Below are positions 14,115 to 20,361 of a stretch of 20,361 nucleotides of DNA, piece after piece (position 1 is the stretch's first letter; every line of letters begins with the position of its first letter). This stretch comes from Laceyella putida (GTDB taxonomy: Bacteria; Bacillota; Bacilli; Thermoactinomycetales; Thermoactinomycetaceae). The notes beneath the pieces are model-generated. The model had not been told where the DNA came from, searched no databases, and saw only the letters and a program-made list of their open reading frames with translations. Location: the NCBI RefSeq assembly GCF_042665195.1, contig NZ_JBHTBW010000027.1, forward strand, positions 1 through 20,361, given 5' to 3'. The position numbers and the translations under genes are program-made.

Positions 14115-14684
14115 CTAAGGCATGAGCCCTCGCGCAATAATCCGGATTGATTCTATGACAAACTCCTCTTCCATCACATTGGAGATCATGGGTTCCATGC
14201 CCATCACCCCGCTGAAATTGATCTGCAATACGGTCAGCGCCGGGATTTCAGGATCAGTTGGCATCATTTTGCCTAATTGTTGCATCTTGACAAAGTAGTT
14301 GATCAACAGATTTTTCAGTTGTACCGGATTTTGATAAATCGCTTTCTCTTTTAACTCTGGCATCTGCTGGCTTTCTTTGATCAAGACAGTAAACACTTTT
14401 TTATTGGCGCTGATGAACGCTTGGTACTCCCGGCTGAAAAGCAACAGGTCGTGCTCCAGATCCCATCTCATGTTCTCTTGAAACACGCGTTCCAAAGGAA
14501 CGGAAATGGAATATTTGTCCACCGCTGATTCCAAAATTTTTTGTTTCGAGCCAAAACAGCGAAAGAGCGTCATCTCACTGACGGATGCCGCTTTGGCGAT
14601 CTCCTTCGTCGTCACGGCCTTGTATCCTTTTTCAGCCATTAATTCAATCGTGGCCGCGAGAATCTTTTCTTCGGTCGTTGTCAT
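14115..14684 (-). CDS. yvkB: TetR/AcrR-family repressor (YvkB-like)
   Basis: A 189-residue TetR-type repressor. The N-terminal helix-turn-helix reads IELMAEKGYKAVTTKEIAKA, then ASVSEMTLFRCFGSKQKIL. The C-terminal helical domain would bind the inducer and dimerise. The length equals my recollection of B. subtilis YvkB. It is the first gene of the operon with yvkC (27-nt gap) and yvkA. A strong promoter and an inverted repeat lie just upstream, so it should repress itself and the operon. Oddity: the AGGAGG site is 17 nt before the ATG, too far for normal initiation. A rare ATC in-frame start 9 nt upstream would have ideal spacing. Confidence 0.93.
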   Translation of the reverse strand: MTTTEEKILAATIELMAEKGYKAVTTKEIAKAASVSEMTLFRCFGSKQKILESAVDKYSISVPLERVFQENMRWDLEHDLLLFSREYQAFISANKKVFTVLIKESQQMPELKEKAIYQNPVQLKNLLINYFVKMQQLGKMMPTDPEIPALTVLQINFSGVMGMEPMISNVMEEEFVIESIRIIARGLMP

Positions 14685-14724
14685 TGATTTGATCTGAATA
14701 TCCTCCTGGTTTATGGAATCATGG

Positions 14725-14742
14725 TGTTAGTGATTACTAACA
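14725..14742. promoter_or_regulatory. TetR-type operator TGTTAGT-GATT-ACTAACA
   Basis: A perfect inverted repeat with 7-bp arms and a 4-nt spacer, about 10 nt downstream of the -10 box and covering the predicted transcription start region. The TTAGT...ACTAA pattern is common for TetR-family efflux regulators. The first gene of the operon is such a regulator. Confidence 0.8.
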
Positions 14743-14751
14743 TTCGGATCC

Positions 14752-14780
14752 ATGATATCTCTTTGTAAATTTTTTGTCAA
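14752..14780 (-). promoter_or_regulatory. Promoter of the yvkBCA-like operon
   Basis: On the minus strand TTGACA (14775-14780) and TATCAT (14752-14757) are separated by exactly 17 nt. The start of transcription should fall just before or in the inverted repeat at 14725-14742. Confidence 0.8.
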
Positions 14781-14833
14781 TGAAATATTAATGAATGTTT
14801 AATCTTTTGTTAATAATTATTAATTGGAAAGAG

Positions 14834-14867
14834 AGAACCACCTGTTCAATCAACAGGTGGTTCTTTT
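14834..14867. terminator. Bidirectional hairpin terminator after the histidine kinase gene
   Basis: AGAACCACCTGTT (14834-14846) and AACAGGTGGTTCT (14852-14864) form a perfect 13-bp stem with a 5-nt loop. The plus-strand tail is TTTTA and the minus-strand tail is CTCTTTCC. It is positioned to end the two-component operon 170 nt after the kinase stop. Confidence 0.75.
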
Positions 14868-15034
14868 ATGGATATGTGAAATGCCTTGATAAGATGCCAG
14901 GGGGTCTTATCCGGAAAATGGGTTGGATCTATTAACTTGCCATGTATTTGGCAACCCGTACGCCAAGGGATTGCCAGTCTGTTTTTAGGCTTTATCGTTG
15001 TGGATCTGTTGAAGTGATTTCCGGCATGCTGCAT
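14868..15034. other. Untranslated stretch after the histidine kinase gene
   Basis: It holds only a short inverted repeat, TTGCCA (14937-14942) and TGGCAA (14949-14954), without a U-run. No gene is supported here. Together with the yvkB control region it makes a 350-bp gap between coding sequences. Confidence 0.5.
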
Positions 15035-16384
15035 TCACAAAGGTAGGTTGACGGTGAAGGCCGTACCCTGGCCCGGGCGGCTTTCAACTTCAATTGTTCC
15101 GTTATGGGCCAACACGAATTCCTTCGCAATCGCGAGTCCCAGGCCCATGCCGCCGCTGTTGCGCGTGCGTGCTCCATCCGTCCGGTAAAACCGGTTGAAG
15201 AGGAAAGGAAGATGCTCGGGTTCGATGCCGATTCCGGTGTCGGCGATCACAATCCGCAGAACGCCGCTCCCTCCATTCCGCGCCGTTTCCTTCTCAACGG
15301 TAACATTCACGGAGCCGCCCTCGGGGGTATAACGGACGGCATTGACGAGCAAGTTGAAGAAAACTTGTGTCATTCGATTCGGATCAACATGGATTGTGGC
15401 CGAATCGGCAATACAAGTAAGCGTGATTTCTATTCCTTTGCTATCGGCGTCGGGGGTGATTCGATCGATGATTCGCCGCAGCAGGGCGGGAATGTCAGTC
15501 GGTTGTCGTTCCAACGGCAACTTTTTCGCCTCGGCGAGCGATAACTGGTGAAGGTCGTCGACAAGGCGGGTTAAGCGGATCAGTTCATCCTGCATCGGCA
15601 GCAAGCTTTCCGGCGCGATGGGACGGCCGCCCTGCTGAACAAGATCCAGCTTGCCCCGAATAATCGTTAACGGCGTCCTCAGTTCATGCGCGACATCCGC
15701 AACCAGATTTCTCCGGACATCCTCGGCGCGCCTCAGTTGCTTGGACATTTTGTTGAACGCTTTCGCGACTTTTCCGTATTCATCTTCGGTCACAACAGGA
15801 GCCTGCACCCCGAATTCCCCCTTCCCCAAGCGATCGATAACGGGAATAAGCAACCTGAGCGGTGCCGTCAACCGCTTCGACAACCAATAGGCGACCAGAA
15901 GAGCGATCAGAACAAAAACGGTAGCCCCTGCAAACAACAGGAACGTCGTCGAATCGCGTATGCCCATTCGCAATCTGGAAATGTAGGCGACTCCCGGGTC
16001 GTAATAATACAAGAAAGCGATCGTTTCCCCACCCACCCGCACCCCGCTCCGAATCCCCATTTTCGTTACGGATCCGTAGCTGGCATCTCCGGCGGCATAC
16101 AGTATTTTTTGGTTTCGGGACAATAACACGAAACTCGCATCCCGATTGTCGGTCCCTATTTCTTTGCCCACATTGACTTGCCGCACCCCGTCCCAAGAGC
16201 TGCCGTTTTTTTCGTAGTATCTGGCAAATCGATTGGACAACTCCCCCATTTCTTTTCTTCTGGCTGCCTTCACCATCAAGTCGAGCGAATCCCTCAAAAC
16301 AATCTGAGTCACAAAGGCGAATACCAAACTCATCGCCACAATAAACGACGCCATGGCAACAAACAGTTTGCGGCTGACGCTCAT
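15035..16384 (-). CDS. Sensor histidine kinase (two TM, HAMP)
   Basis: A 449-residue membrane kinase. TM1 (about 8-30) and TM2 (about 147-168) flank an extracytoplasmic domain of about 115 residues. HAMP (about 169-221) follows. The phosphoacceptor H233 lies in VAHELRTPL. The ATPase domain has the N box NLLVNAVRYTPEGG, the G1 box ADTGIGI, the F box FNRFYR and the G2 box GGMGLGLAIA. It should autophosphorylate on H233 and pass the phosphate to the response regulator. Its ATG overlaps the regulator's stop by 4 nt (ATGA), so the two are translationally coupled. The cytoplasmic part resembles BaeS-type kinases. The extracytoplasmic sensor domain is not one I recognise, so the signal is unknown. 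Confidence 0.95.
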   Translation of the reverse strand: MSVSRKLFVAMASFIVAMSLVFAFVTQIVLRDSLDLMVKAARRKEMGELSNRFARYYEKNGSSWDGVRQVNVGKEIGTDNRDASFVLLSRNQKILYAAGDASYGSVTKMGIRSGVRVGGETIAFLYYYDPGVAYISRLRMGIRDSTTFLLFAGATVFVLIALLVAYWLSKRLTAPLRLLIPVIDRLGKGEFGVQAPVVTEDEYGKVAKAFNKMSKQLRRAEDVRRNLVADVAHELRTPLTIIRGKLDLVQQGGRPIAPESLLPMQDELIRLTRLVDDLHQLSLAEAKKLPLERQPTDIPALLRRIIDRITPDADSKGIEITLTCIADSATIHVDPNRMTQVFFNLLVNAVRYTPEGGSVNVTVEKETARNGGSGVLRIVIADTGIGIEPEHLPFLFNRFYRTDGARTRNSGGMGLGLAIAKEFVLAHNGTIEVESRPGQGTAFTVNLPL

Positions 16385-17067
16385 AACCGGTCACCGAACC
16401 GGTAACCGAATCCATAGGCGGTTTGTATGTAGATGGGGTTGGACGGATCGTCTTCGATTTTTTTGCGGATGCGGCTAATATGGGCGTCCACCGTCCGCTC
16501 GTCATTCAAAATATCGTCTTCCAGCGCCGCCTGCAACAGTTGCAACCGGCTGTATACGATGCCTGGTCTTGAAGCGAGTGTGAGCAGGAGTTTGAACTCG
16601 GTAGGCGTGAGCGGAATTTCTTTGCCCCGTTTCCACACGCGGCACTGTGATTCCGAAATCGACAGTTCGCCGCGTTCTATCTGATGCTCGGAGAGTTCTG
16701 GTCCTTCTATGCGACGTAGCACGGAGCGGATCCGGGCGGCCAGTTCCCGCAAGGAAAAAGGTTTCGTGATGTAGTCGTCCGCACCCACTTCCAGTCCGAT
16801 GATTTTGTCGGTTTCTTCCGCTCTTGCCGTCACCATAATAATGCCCATCCGGTTCATTTTGCGCAGCTCCCGGCATACTTCAATGCCGCTCAACTCCGGA
16901 AGCATCCAGTCAAGCACGACAAGGGAAGGTTTTTTCTCTTTGGCCTTCCGCAGGGCGTCATTTCCCGTTTTTGCCGTTATGATTTGAAACCCTTCCTGGC
17001 GTAAGAAGGGTTCCATGAATTCGAGCACTTTTTCTTCATCATCCACCAGCAACAATGTATGCGCCAT
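16381..17067 (-). CDS. OmpR/PhoB-family response regulator
   Basis: A 228-residue regulator. The receiver domain (about 1-120) has the acidic pair DD (9-10), phosphoacceptor D53 in VLDWMLPELSG, and the conserved lysine in DYITKPFS. The C-terminal winged helix (about 130-225) has ERGELSISESQCRVW, LTPTEFKLLLTLASRPG, RTVDAHISRIRKKI and YGFGYRFG. It is the first gene of the two-gene operon with the kinase. It is divergent from two small membrane protein genes 176 bp away, which are likely targets. The ribosome binding site AAAGGAT lies roughly 12 nt upstream. Confidence 0.96.
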   Translation of the reverse strand: MAHTLLLVDDEEKVLEFMEPFLRQEGFQIITAKTGNDALRKAKEKKPSLVVLDWMLPELSGIEVCRELRKMNRMGIIMVTARAEETDKIIGLEVGADDYITKPFSLRELAARIRSVLRRIEGPELSEHQIERGELSISESQCRVWKRGKEIPLTPTEFKLLLTLASRPGIVYSRLQLLQAALEDDILNDERTVDAHISRIRKKIEDDPSNPIYIQTAYGFGYRFGDRL

Positions 17068-17104
17068 CCCATTTCACATCCTTTCACACAGTCCGCCTTC
17101 TCAC

Positions 17105-17110
17105 ATTATA
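17105..17110 (-). promoter_or_regulatory. -10 box of the response regulator gene
   Basis: The minus strand reads TATAAT at this place, 38 nt from the ATG, but the matching -35 region (CCGGAA) is poor. This would fit activation, including autoactivation by the response regulator. Confidence 0.5.
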
Positions 17111-17157
17111 ACCCTGATTCTGTTTGTTTCCGGAAATATCATCGAACCCGTAAAAGT

Positions 17158-17173
17158 TTGTCATAAGTTCACA
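17158..17173. promoter_or_regulatory. Possible response-regulator site (direct repeats)
   Basis: TTGTCA (17158-17163) and TTCACA (17168-17173) are similar hexamers 10 bp apart in the divergent control region. OmpR/PhoB regulators bind direct hexamer repeats about one helical turn apart. The downstream plus-strand promoter has only a weak -10 (TAGTAT, 17186-17191), as expected for an activated promoter. Confidence 0.3.
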
Positions 17174-17243
17174 ACATCATGCTGTTAGTATGGACATAAA
17201 TCGTTACAACCCGAATTCCCACCATGATTAGGAGGAGCAATCC

Positions 17244-17768
17244 ATGAAGAAACGACACATCGCGTTCGCGTTCAGTCTGACGCAACTATGGGTGCTGATG
17301 AGCCTATTGGGCGCCATTTTATGCGAGACGTTAATGATATACCCCAATATTTTCTATGACATCCCACGCTCATTTGAAATCGGGATGAAGTTCATGGTCG
17401 TCAGAGGTCCACACGACTTCTTCCCGCCCATGGGTATGCTTGCCATGCTCACAGGCGTGGGATCCTTGATCTTCAATTGGCGTGTGAAGTCAGCTCGCTA
17501 CTGGATCTTGGGCAGCGTGATGATTGTTTTTCTCGGCGAATTCCTGTTATCGATGGCTTATTTCTGGCCCCGAAACACGATTATGTTTGAAGAGGGTGCA
17601 GCGGTTCATTCGGTTGCCGTTCTAGAGCAGACTGCTCAAGAGTTTCAGGCAGGACATTGGTTAAGGGTTGCGGGGTGCGCAGCGGCTTCGGCCCTGTCAT
17701 TCATGGGGTTCTTGAAGATCTACCGTCTCAGAATCTTGTCCCGGGATGCGCATCATAAGAGTAAGTAG
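17244..17768 (+). CDS. Four-helix membrane protein, DUF1772-like
   Basis: A 174-residue integral membrane protein. Hydrophobic segments lie at about 10-32, 60-79, 86-108 and 139-160. The stretch YFWPRNTIMF after TM3 and the HWLRV before TM4 resemble the (P-x-N) and (W/N-x-x-R) positions of DUF1772 (anthrone-oxygenase-like) proteins. The match is by eye, and no enzymatic role should be assumed. The start ATG 17244 has AGGAGGAG about 6 nt upstream. It is divergent from the two-component operon and followed after 43 nt by a second four-helix protein, so the two probably form one operon controlled by that system. Confidence 0.7.
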   Translation: MKKRHIAFAFSLTQLWVLMSLLGAILCETLMIYPNIFYDIPRSFEIGMKFMVVRGPHDFFPPMGMLAMLTGVGSLIFNWRVKSARYWILGSVMIVFLGEFLLSMAYFWPRNTIMFEEGAAVHSVAVLEQTAQEFQAGHWLRVAGCAAASALSFMGFLKIYRLRILSRDAHHKSK

Positions 17769-17811
17769 CCGTTGGCGCGATTGACTCAAAAGTTGGAGGG
17801 ATCATTTTAAT

Positions 17812-18330
17812 ATGGCTTACAGGCTTAATTTGAGGAAAAAGAACTTGTTGGTATCCATTCATGTTCTTTCTATTGTCGCGTGGTTTGGTGGAGCCATGTG
17901 CATGTTCATGCTGGGTCTCTATATGAAGAATGCCAAGAATGGGGAGCAGCTTTATTACATTTTATCCGATATGCATTTAATTGACGCAACATTGATCAGA
18001 TATCCGGCTCTGGTCGTATTCATTTCCGGTGTTTTGCTGTCAGTATGGACTCAATGGGGGCTTGTGAAATATTACTGGATTGTCATCAAGCTGGTGTTGA
18101 CCACCTTGATTATCATCTTCGGAATCATGTTTTTGGGTGACTGGTTATCGTTTCTCTTGGAAACGGCACATCACTACGGATTTACCGCATTGCAAAAACA
18201 TGATTTTCAAACGACAAGTTTGTCGCTCATTTTAGCTTCCGCGATGAATATTTTGGCGATGACCATCATGACATGCGTTACTTACTTCAAGCCTTTCGGA
18301 AAGATAAAGAAAAGTGCGAAATCAACGTGA
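17812..18330 (+). CDS. Four-helix membrane protein, DUF2269-like
   Basis: A 172-residue integral membrane protein with segments at about 11-35, 64-80, 87-115 and 136-158. LLVSIHVLSIVAWFGGAM in TM1 (H17 followed by W24) is typical of predicted integral membrane proteins of the DUF2269/CopD-like group, where such histidines may bind metal or heme. No biochemical role can be assigned. GGAGGG lies about 12 nt before the ATG, a rather long spacing. It is the second gene of the pair with the DUF1772-like gene. A lysine-rich C-terminus suggests a cytoplasmic tail. Confidence 0.68.
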   Translation: MAYRLNLRKKNLLVSIHVLSIVAWFGGAMCMFMLGLYMKNAKNGEQLYYILSDMHLIDATLIRYPALVVFISGVLLSVWTQWGLVKYYWIVIKLVLTTLIIIFGIMFLGDWLSFLLETAHHYGFTALQKHDFQTTSLSLILASAMNILAMTIMTCVTYFKPFGKIKKSAKST

Positions 18331-18369
18331 CCGTCCGCTTTCATTTTTCTTAATCTGGCACCTGCGTTA

Positions 18370-18412
18370 CCCCCCTTAGGTGAAGAGACAAGGTGATTCG
18401 GCATAAGGGGGG
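18370..18412. repeat. Inverted repeat CCCCCCTTA...TAAGGGGGG
   Basis: Perfect 9-bp arms (18370-18378 and 18404-18412) are separated by 25 nt, about 40 nt after the second membrane protein gene. There is no U-run, so it is not a standard terminator. It could stabilise the mRNA 3' end or be a protein site. Confidence 0.5.
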
Positions 18413-18530
18413 ATTGATTTGCACTTGTATCGGATCGGGAAGTTCTCGGAACAAATCGCTCTATTCTTCACGTTGATTTTCGCCTAGATGATGGGGAATA
18501 GAGATGAAGAGCAATTTGTCGGTAGCCTCA

Positions 18531-18559
18531 ACAGCCTGATTGCAGGCTGTTCTTCTTTT
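18531..18559 (+). terminator. Terminator hairpin between the membrane protein genes and argS
   Basis: ACAGCCTG (18531-18538) and CAGGCTGT (18543-18550) form an 8-bp stem with a 4-nt loop, then TTCTTCTTTT on the plus strand. It runs into the stop codon of argS (minus strand), so it can end the plus-strand operon and may also serve argS, though without a U-run on that side. Confidence 0.7.
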
Positions 18560-20240
18560 ACATTGATTTGGGGGATTTGATCCCCAAAATGCGCAAACAT
18601 TCTTCAATGACGGTCGCAACAGAAAAGACCAAATGCAGACGGGCTTCTCTGTCTTCCGAACCAAGAATGCGCACTTTGACATAATAACTGTTAAAGGCAC
18701 GAGCAAGGTTTAGGGCATACCGGGCAATTTTGGATGGATCATAATCTTCCCATGCCTGTTTGGTCACTTCACCAAACTGGGAGAGAAGGGAGATAATGGG
18801 CCATGCTTCTTCTTCATCCAATGAATGGCCTGTTTTGGGAACAAAGTTTCCTGCCTTCCGCAACAACGAATGGCAACGAGCATGCGTATATTGCAAATAA
18901 GGCCCTGTTTCTCCATCAAAGTTCAACATTTGCTCAAAGGAGAAATCGACATCATTTGTGCGGAAATTTTTCAGGTCTTGGAAGATGACGGCCCCGATTC
19001 CCACCTGTTTCGCGACTTCATGCTTATTTTCCAATGCGGGGTTCTTTTGGTTGATGATTTGATAAGCGAGGTCCACCACTTGATTCAAGACTTCTTCCAG
19101 CAAGATCACTCGCCCTTTTCTGGTGGACATTTTCTTGCCGTTTTGCAACATCATGCCAAACGGGATATGAACCATGTCATTCGCCCAGTCAAAGCCCGCT
19201 TTGCGAAGAACCTGTTTGATTTGCTTGAAATGCAGGGTTTGTTCGCTTCCTACGACATATAGGGAGCGGGAGAAGTCGAAATTCCGCTTGCGGTACAAAG
19301 CGGTGGCGAGATCACGGGTGGCATAGATCGTGGCGCCATCGGACTTTTGAATGAGACAGGGAGGAAGATCAACCTCGTCCAATTTGACCACCAGGGCTCC
19401 TTCACTTTCTTCGATCAGTCCTTTTTCAGTCAGCATTTCCATCACTTCATCCATCTTGTCATTATAAAAGGCTTCCCCATGCAGATAATCAAACGAGACA
19501 TCCAACAGATGATAGATGCGGAAAAACTCTTTTAACGATTCTTCGCGGAACCAGCTCCACAGCTCACGGGTTTGCTGATCCCCATCTTCAAGTTTTTTAA
19601 AGGTGCGTCGTCCTTCCTCGTTTAATTCGGGGTGCTTTTCGGCTTCTTCGTGAAACTTGACATACAGACGCAATAGTTCTGCAATGGGTTGTTGTCTTAC
19701 CTTCTCTTCGTCACCCCATTTTAGGTAAGCCACAATCAGTTTTCCGAATTGCGTTCCCCAATCCCCCAAATGATTTATGCGTATGGGGCGATAGCCGTTT
19801 TTTGCGGCGAGGTTTGCGATCGCATTGCCAATCACTGTTGATCGCAGGTGGCCCATTGAAAATGGCTTGGCAATGTTTGGGCCGGAAAGATCGATAGGAA
19901 CATTTCGGTTCTCGCCATCATTGTTTGAACCGTAATCTCCTTTCTGCAAGACAATTTGATTCAGCAATTCTTGGCTTATTCGTTTTCTGTCCAAGAAGAC
20001 ATTGACATAAGGCCCGACAGCATGAACCTTTGCGAAAAGGGGATGGTGAATGGAAGAGGCGATTTGTTGGGCGATTTCCTGAGGAGAACGCTTGAAGGCT
20101 TTTGCCCATGTGAAACAAGGGATGGCATAGTCCCCAAATGCAGAATTCTTCGGTTTTTCAATAACCAGTGCGATATTGTGATTTGTCGCTTGACCCAACG
20201 ATTCTTTGAGAGCTTGCGTCACCATCAATTGAATGTCCAT
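18558..20240 (-). CDS. argS: Arginyl-tRNA synthetase
   Basis: A 560-residue class I synthetase that charges tRNA-Arg. The N-terminal Add-1 domain (residues about 1-85) is followed by the HIGH-type motif in SGPNIAKPFSMGHLRSTVIG, the NHLGDWGTQFGKL block, GATIYATRDLATALYR, the KMSK-type KMSTRKGRVI, and a C-terminal anticodon-binding helical domain (YTHARCHSLLRKAG, NLARAFNSYYVKVRIL). The length is close to B. subtilis ArgS (556). The start ATG 20240 has AGGAGG 6 nt upstream. Only about 25 nt separate it from a minus-strand terminator, leaving no room for its own promoter. It is an essential gene with no link to its neighbours here. Confidence 0.98.
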   Translation of the reverse strand: MDIQLMVTQALKESLGQATNHNIALVIEKPKNSAFGDYAIPCFTWAKAFKRSPQEIAQQIASSIHHPLFAKVHAVGPYVNVFLDRKRISQELLNQIVLQKGDYGSNNDGENRNVPIDLSGPNIAKPFSMGHLRSTVIGNAIANLAAKNGYRPIRINHLGDWGTQFGKLIVAYLKWGDEEKVRQQPIAELLRLYVKFHEEAEKHPELNEEGRRTFKKLEDGDQQTRELWSWFREESLKEFFRIYHLLDVSFDYLHGEAFYNDKMDEVMEMLTEKGLIEESEGALVVKLDEVDLPPCLIQKSDGATIYATRDLATALYRKRNFDFSRSLYVVGSEQTLHFKQIKQVLRKAGFDWANDMVHIPFGMMLQNGKKMSTRKGRVILLEEVLNQVVDLAYQIINQKNPALENKHEVAKQVGIGAVIFQDLKNFRTNDVDFSFEQMLNFDGETGPYLQYTHARCHSLLRKAGNFVPKTGHSLDEEEAWPIISLLSQFGEVTKQAWEDYDPSKIARYALNLARAFNSYYVKVRILGSEDREARLHLVFSVATVIEECLRILGIKSPKSM

Positions 20241-20264
20241 GTCATTCCTCCTGGTCTGTAGAAT

Positions 20265-20297
20265 AAAAAACTCGTCTCCTGTATAGGAGACGAGTTT
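20265..20297 (-). terminator. Terminator or attenuator immediately upstream of argS
   Basis: Read on the minus strand, AAACTCGTCTCCT and AGGAGACGAGTTT form a 13-bp stem with a 4-nt loop ending in a run of T (20265-20270). It ends 25 nt before the argS start codon, with only the ribosome binding site between. It either ends an upstream gene or, more likely, attenuates argS. No T-box consensus is visible in the 65 nt left in the window. Confidence 0.8.
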
Positions 20298-20309
20298 GAG
20301 AATGTTGAC

Positions 20310-20347
20310 AAACCCTGCGAATCAACTTTGTTGATCGCAGGGTTTTT
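20310..20347. terminator. Second hairpin upstream of argS
   Basis: CCCTGCG (20313-20319) pairs with CGCAGGG (20336-20342), and inside it ATCAAC (20321-20326) pairs with GTTGAT (20330-20335) around a TTT loop with one bulged A. The plus-strand side ends in TTTTT; the minus-strand side in TTTGTC. In an argS leader on the minus strand it would be the hairpin before the terminator. Confidence 0.6.
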
Positions 20348-20361
20348 GTATATAAAAGGGA

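Noticed and set aside
1..20361. CRISPR array, tRNA or rRNA genes
   Set aside because: No regularly spaced repeats and no cloverleaf or rRNA-like sequence were found on either strand by reading.

Overview
The window looks like chromosomal DNA from a Gram-positive, low-to-moderate GC Bacillales bacterium. Evidence: strong AGGAGG-type ribosome binding sites, TTGACA/TATAAT-type promoters, many intrinsic terminators, Bacillus-type topoisomerase III and ArgRS, and a trio matching Bacillus subtilis yvkA/yvkB/yvkC. A spore-forming thermophile-type relative such as Thermoactinomycetaceae is plausible, but that is inference. There are 11 intact larger genes plus one unrecognised 152-residue gene, two fused gene remnants, and several small regulatory units.

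Positions 1-109 look like the right end of an IS200/IS605-type element. Next come two plus-strand carbohydrate genes: a cytoplasmic GH1 beta-glucosidase (248-1630) and a secreted GH64 endo-beta-1,3-glucanase (1871-2941). Each has its own promoter with an identical 12-bp palindrome (GAAACCGGTTTC) just downstream of the -10 box. This suggests a small beta-1,3-glucan regulon under a LacI-family repressor: GH64 cuts the polymer outside and GH1 hydrolyses imported oligosaccharides. topB (3292-5481) follows and is probably unrelated housekeeping. A 392-bp gap then holds a terminator, an 11-codon leader-like ORF and a second terminator directly before the unrecognised gene (5874-6332). A secreted erythromycin-esterase-family protein (6558-8024) closes the plus-strand block.

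Minus-strand genes follow. A LacI-family regulator (8199-9215) has different palindromes (AAAACGTTTT) in its own upstream region. Behind it lies a deletion-scarred remnant (9540-10006) in which the 5' part of an MBL-fold hydrolase gene is joined to an internally deleted TetR-family gene. A tiny plus-strand transcription unit (10054-10260) separates this from an intact minus-strand operon: TetR regulator (yvkB-like), PEP-synthase/rifampicin-phosphotransferase-like enzyme (yvkC-like) and 14-TM drug-efflux MFS protein (yvkA-like). That operon has a textbook promoter with a TetR-type operator at the transcription start.

A two-component system (response regulator 16381-17067 and histidine kinase 15035-16384, overlapping by 4 nt) is divergent from two small four-helix membrane proteins (17244-17768, 17812-18330), which are its likely targets. 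The window ends with argS (18558-20240, minus). It is preceded at only about 25 nt by a strong minus-strand terminator hairpin, which points to transcription attenuation.
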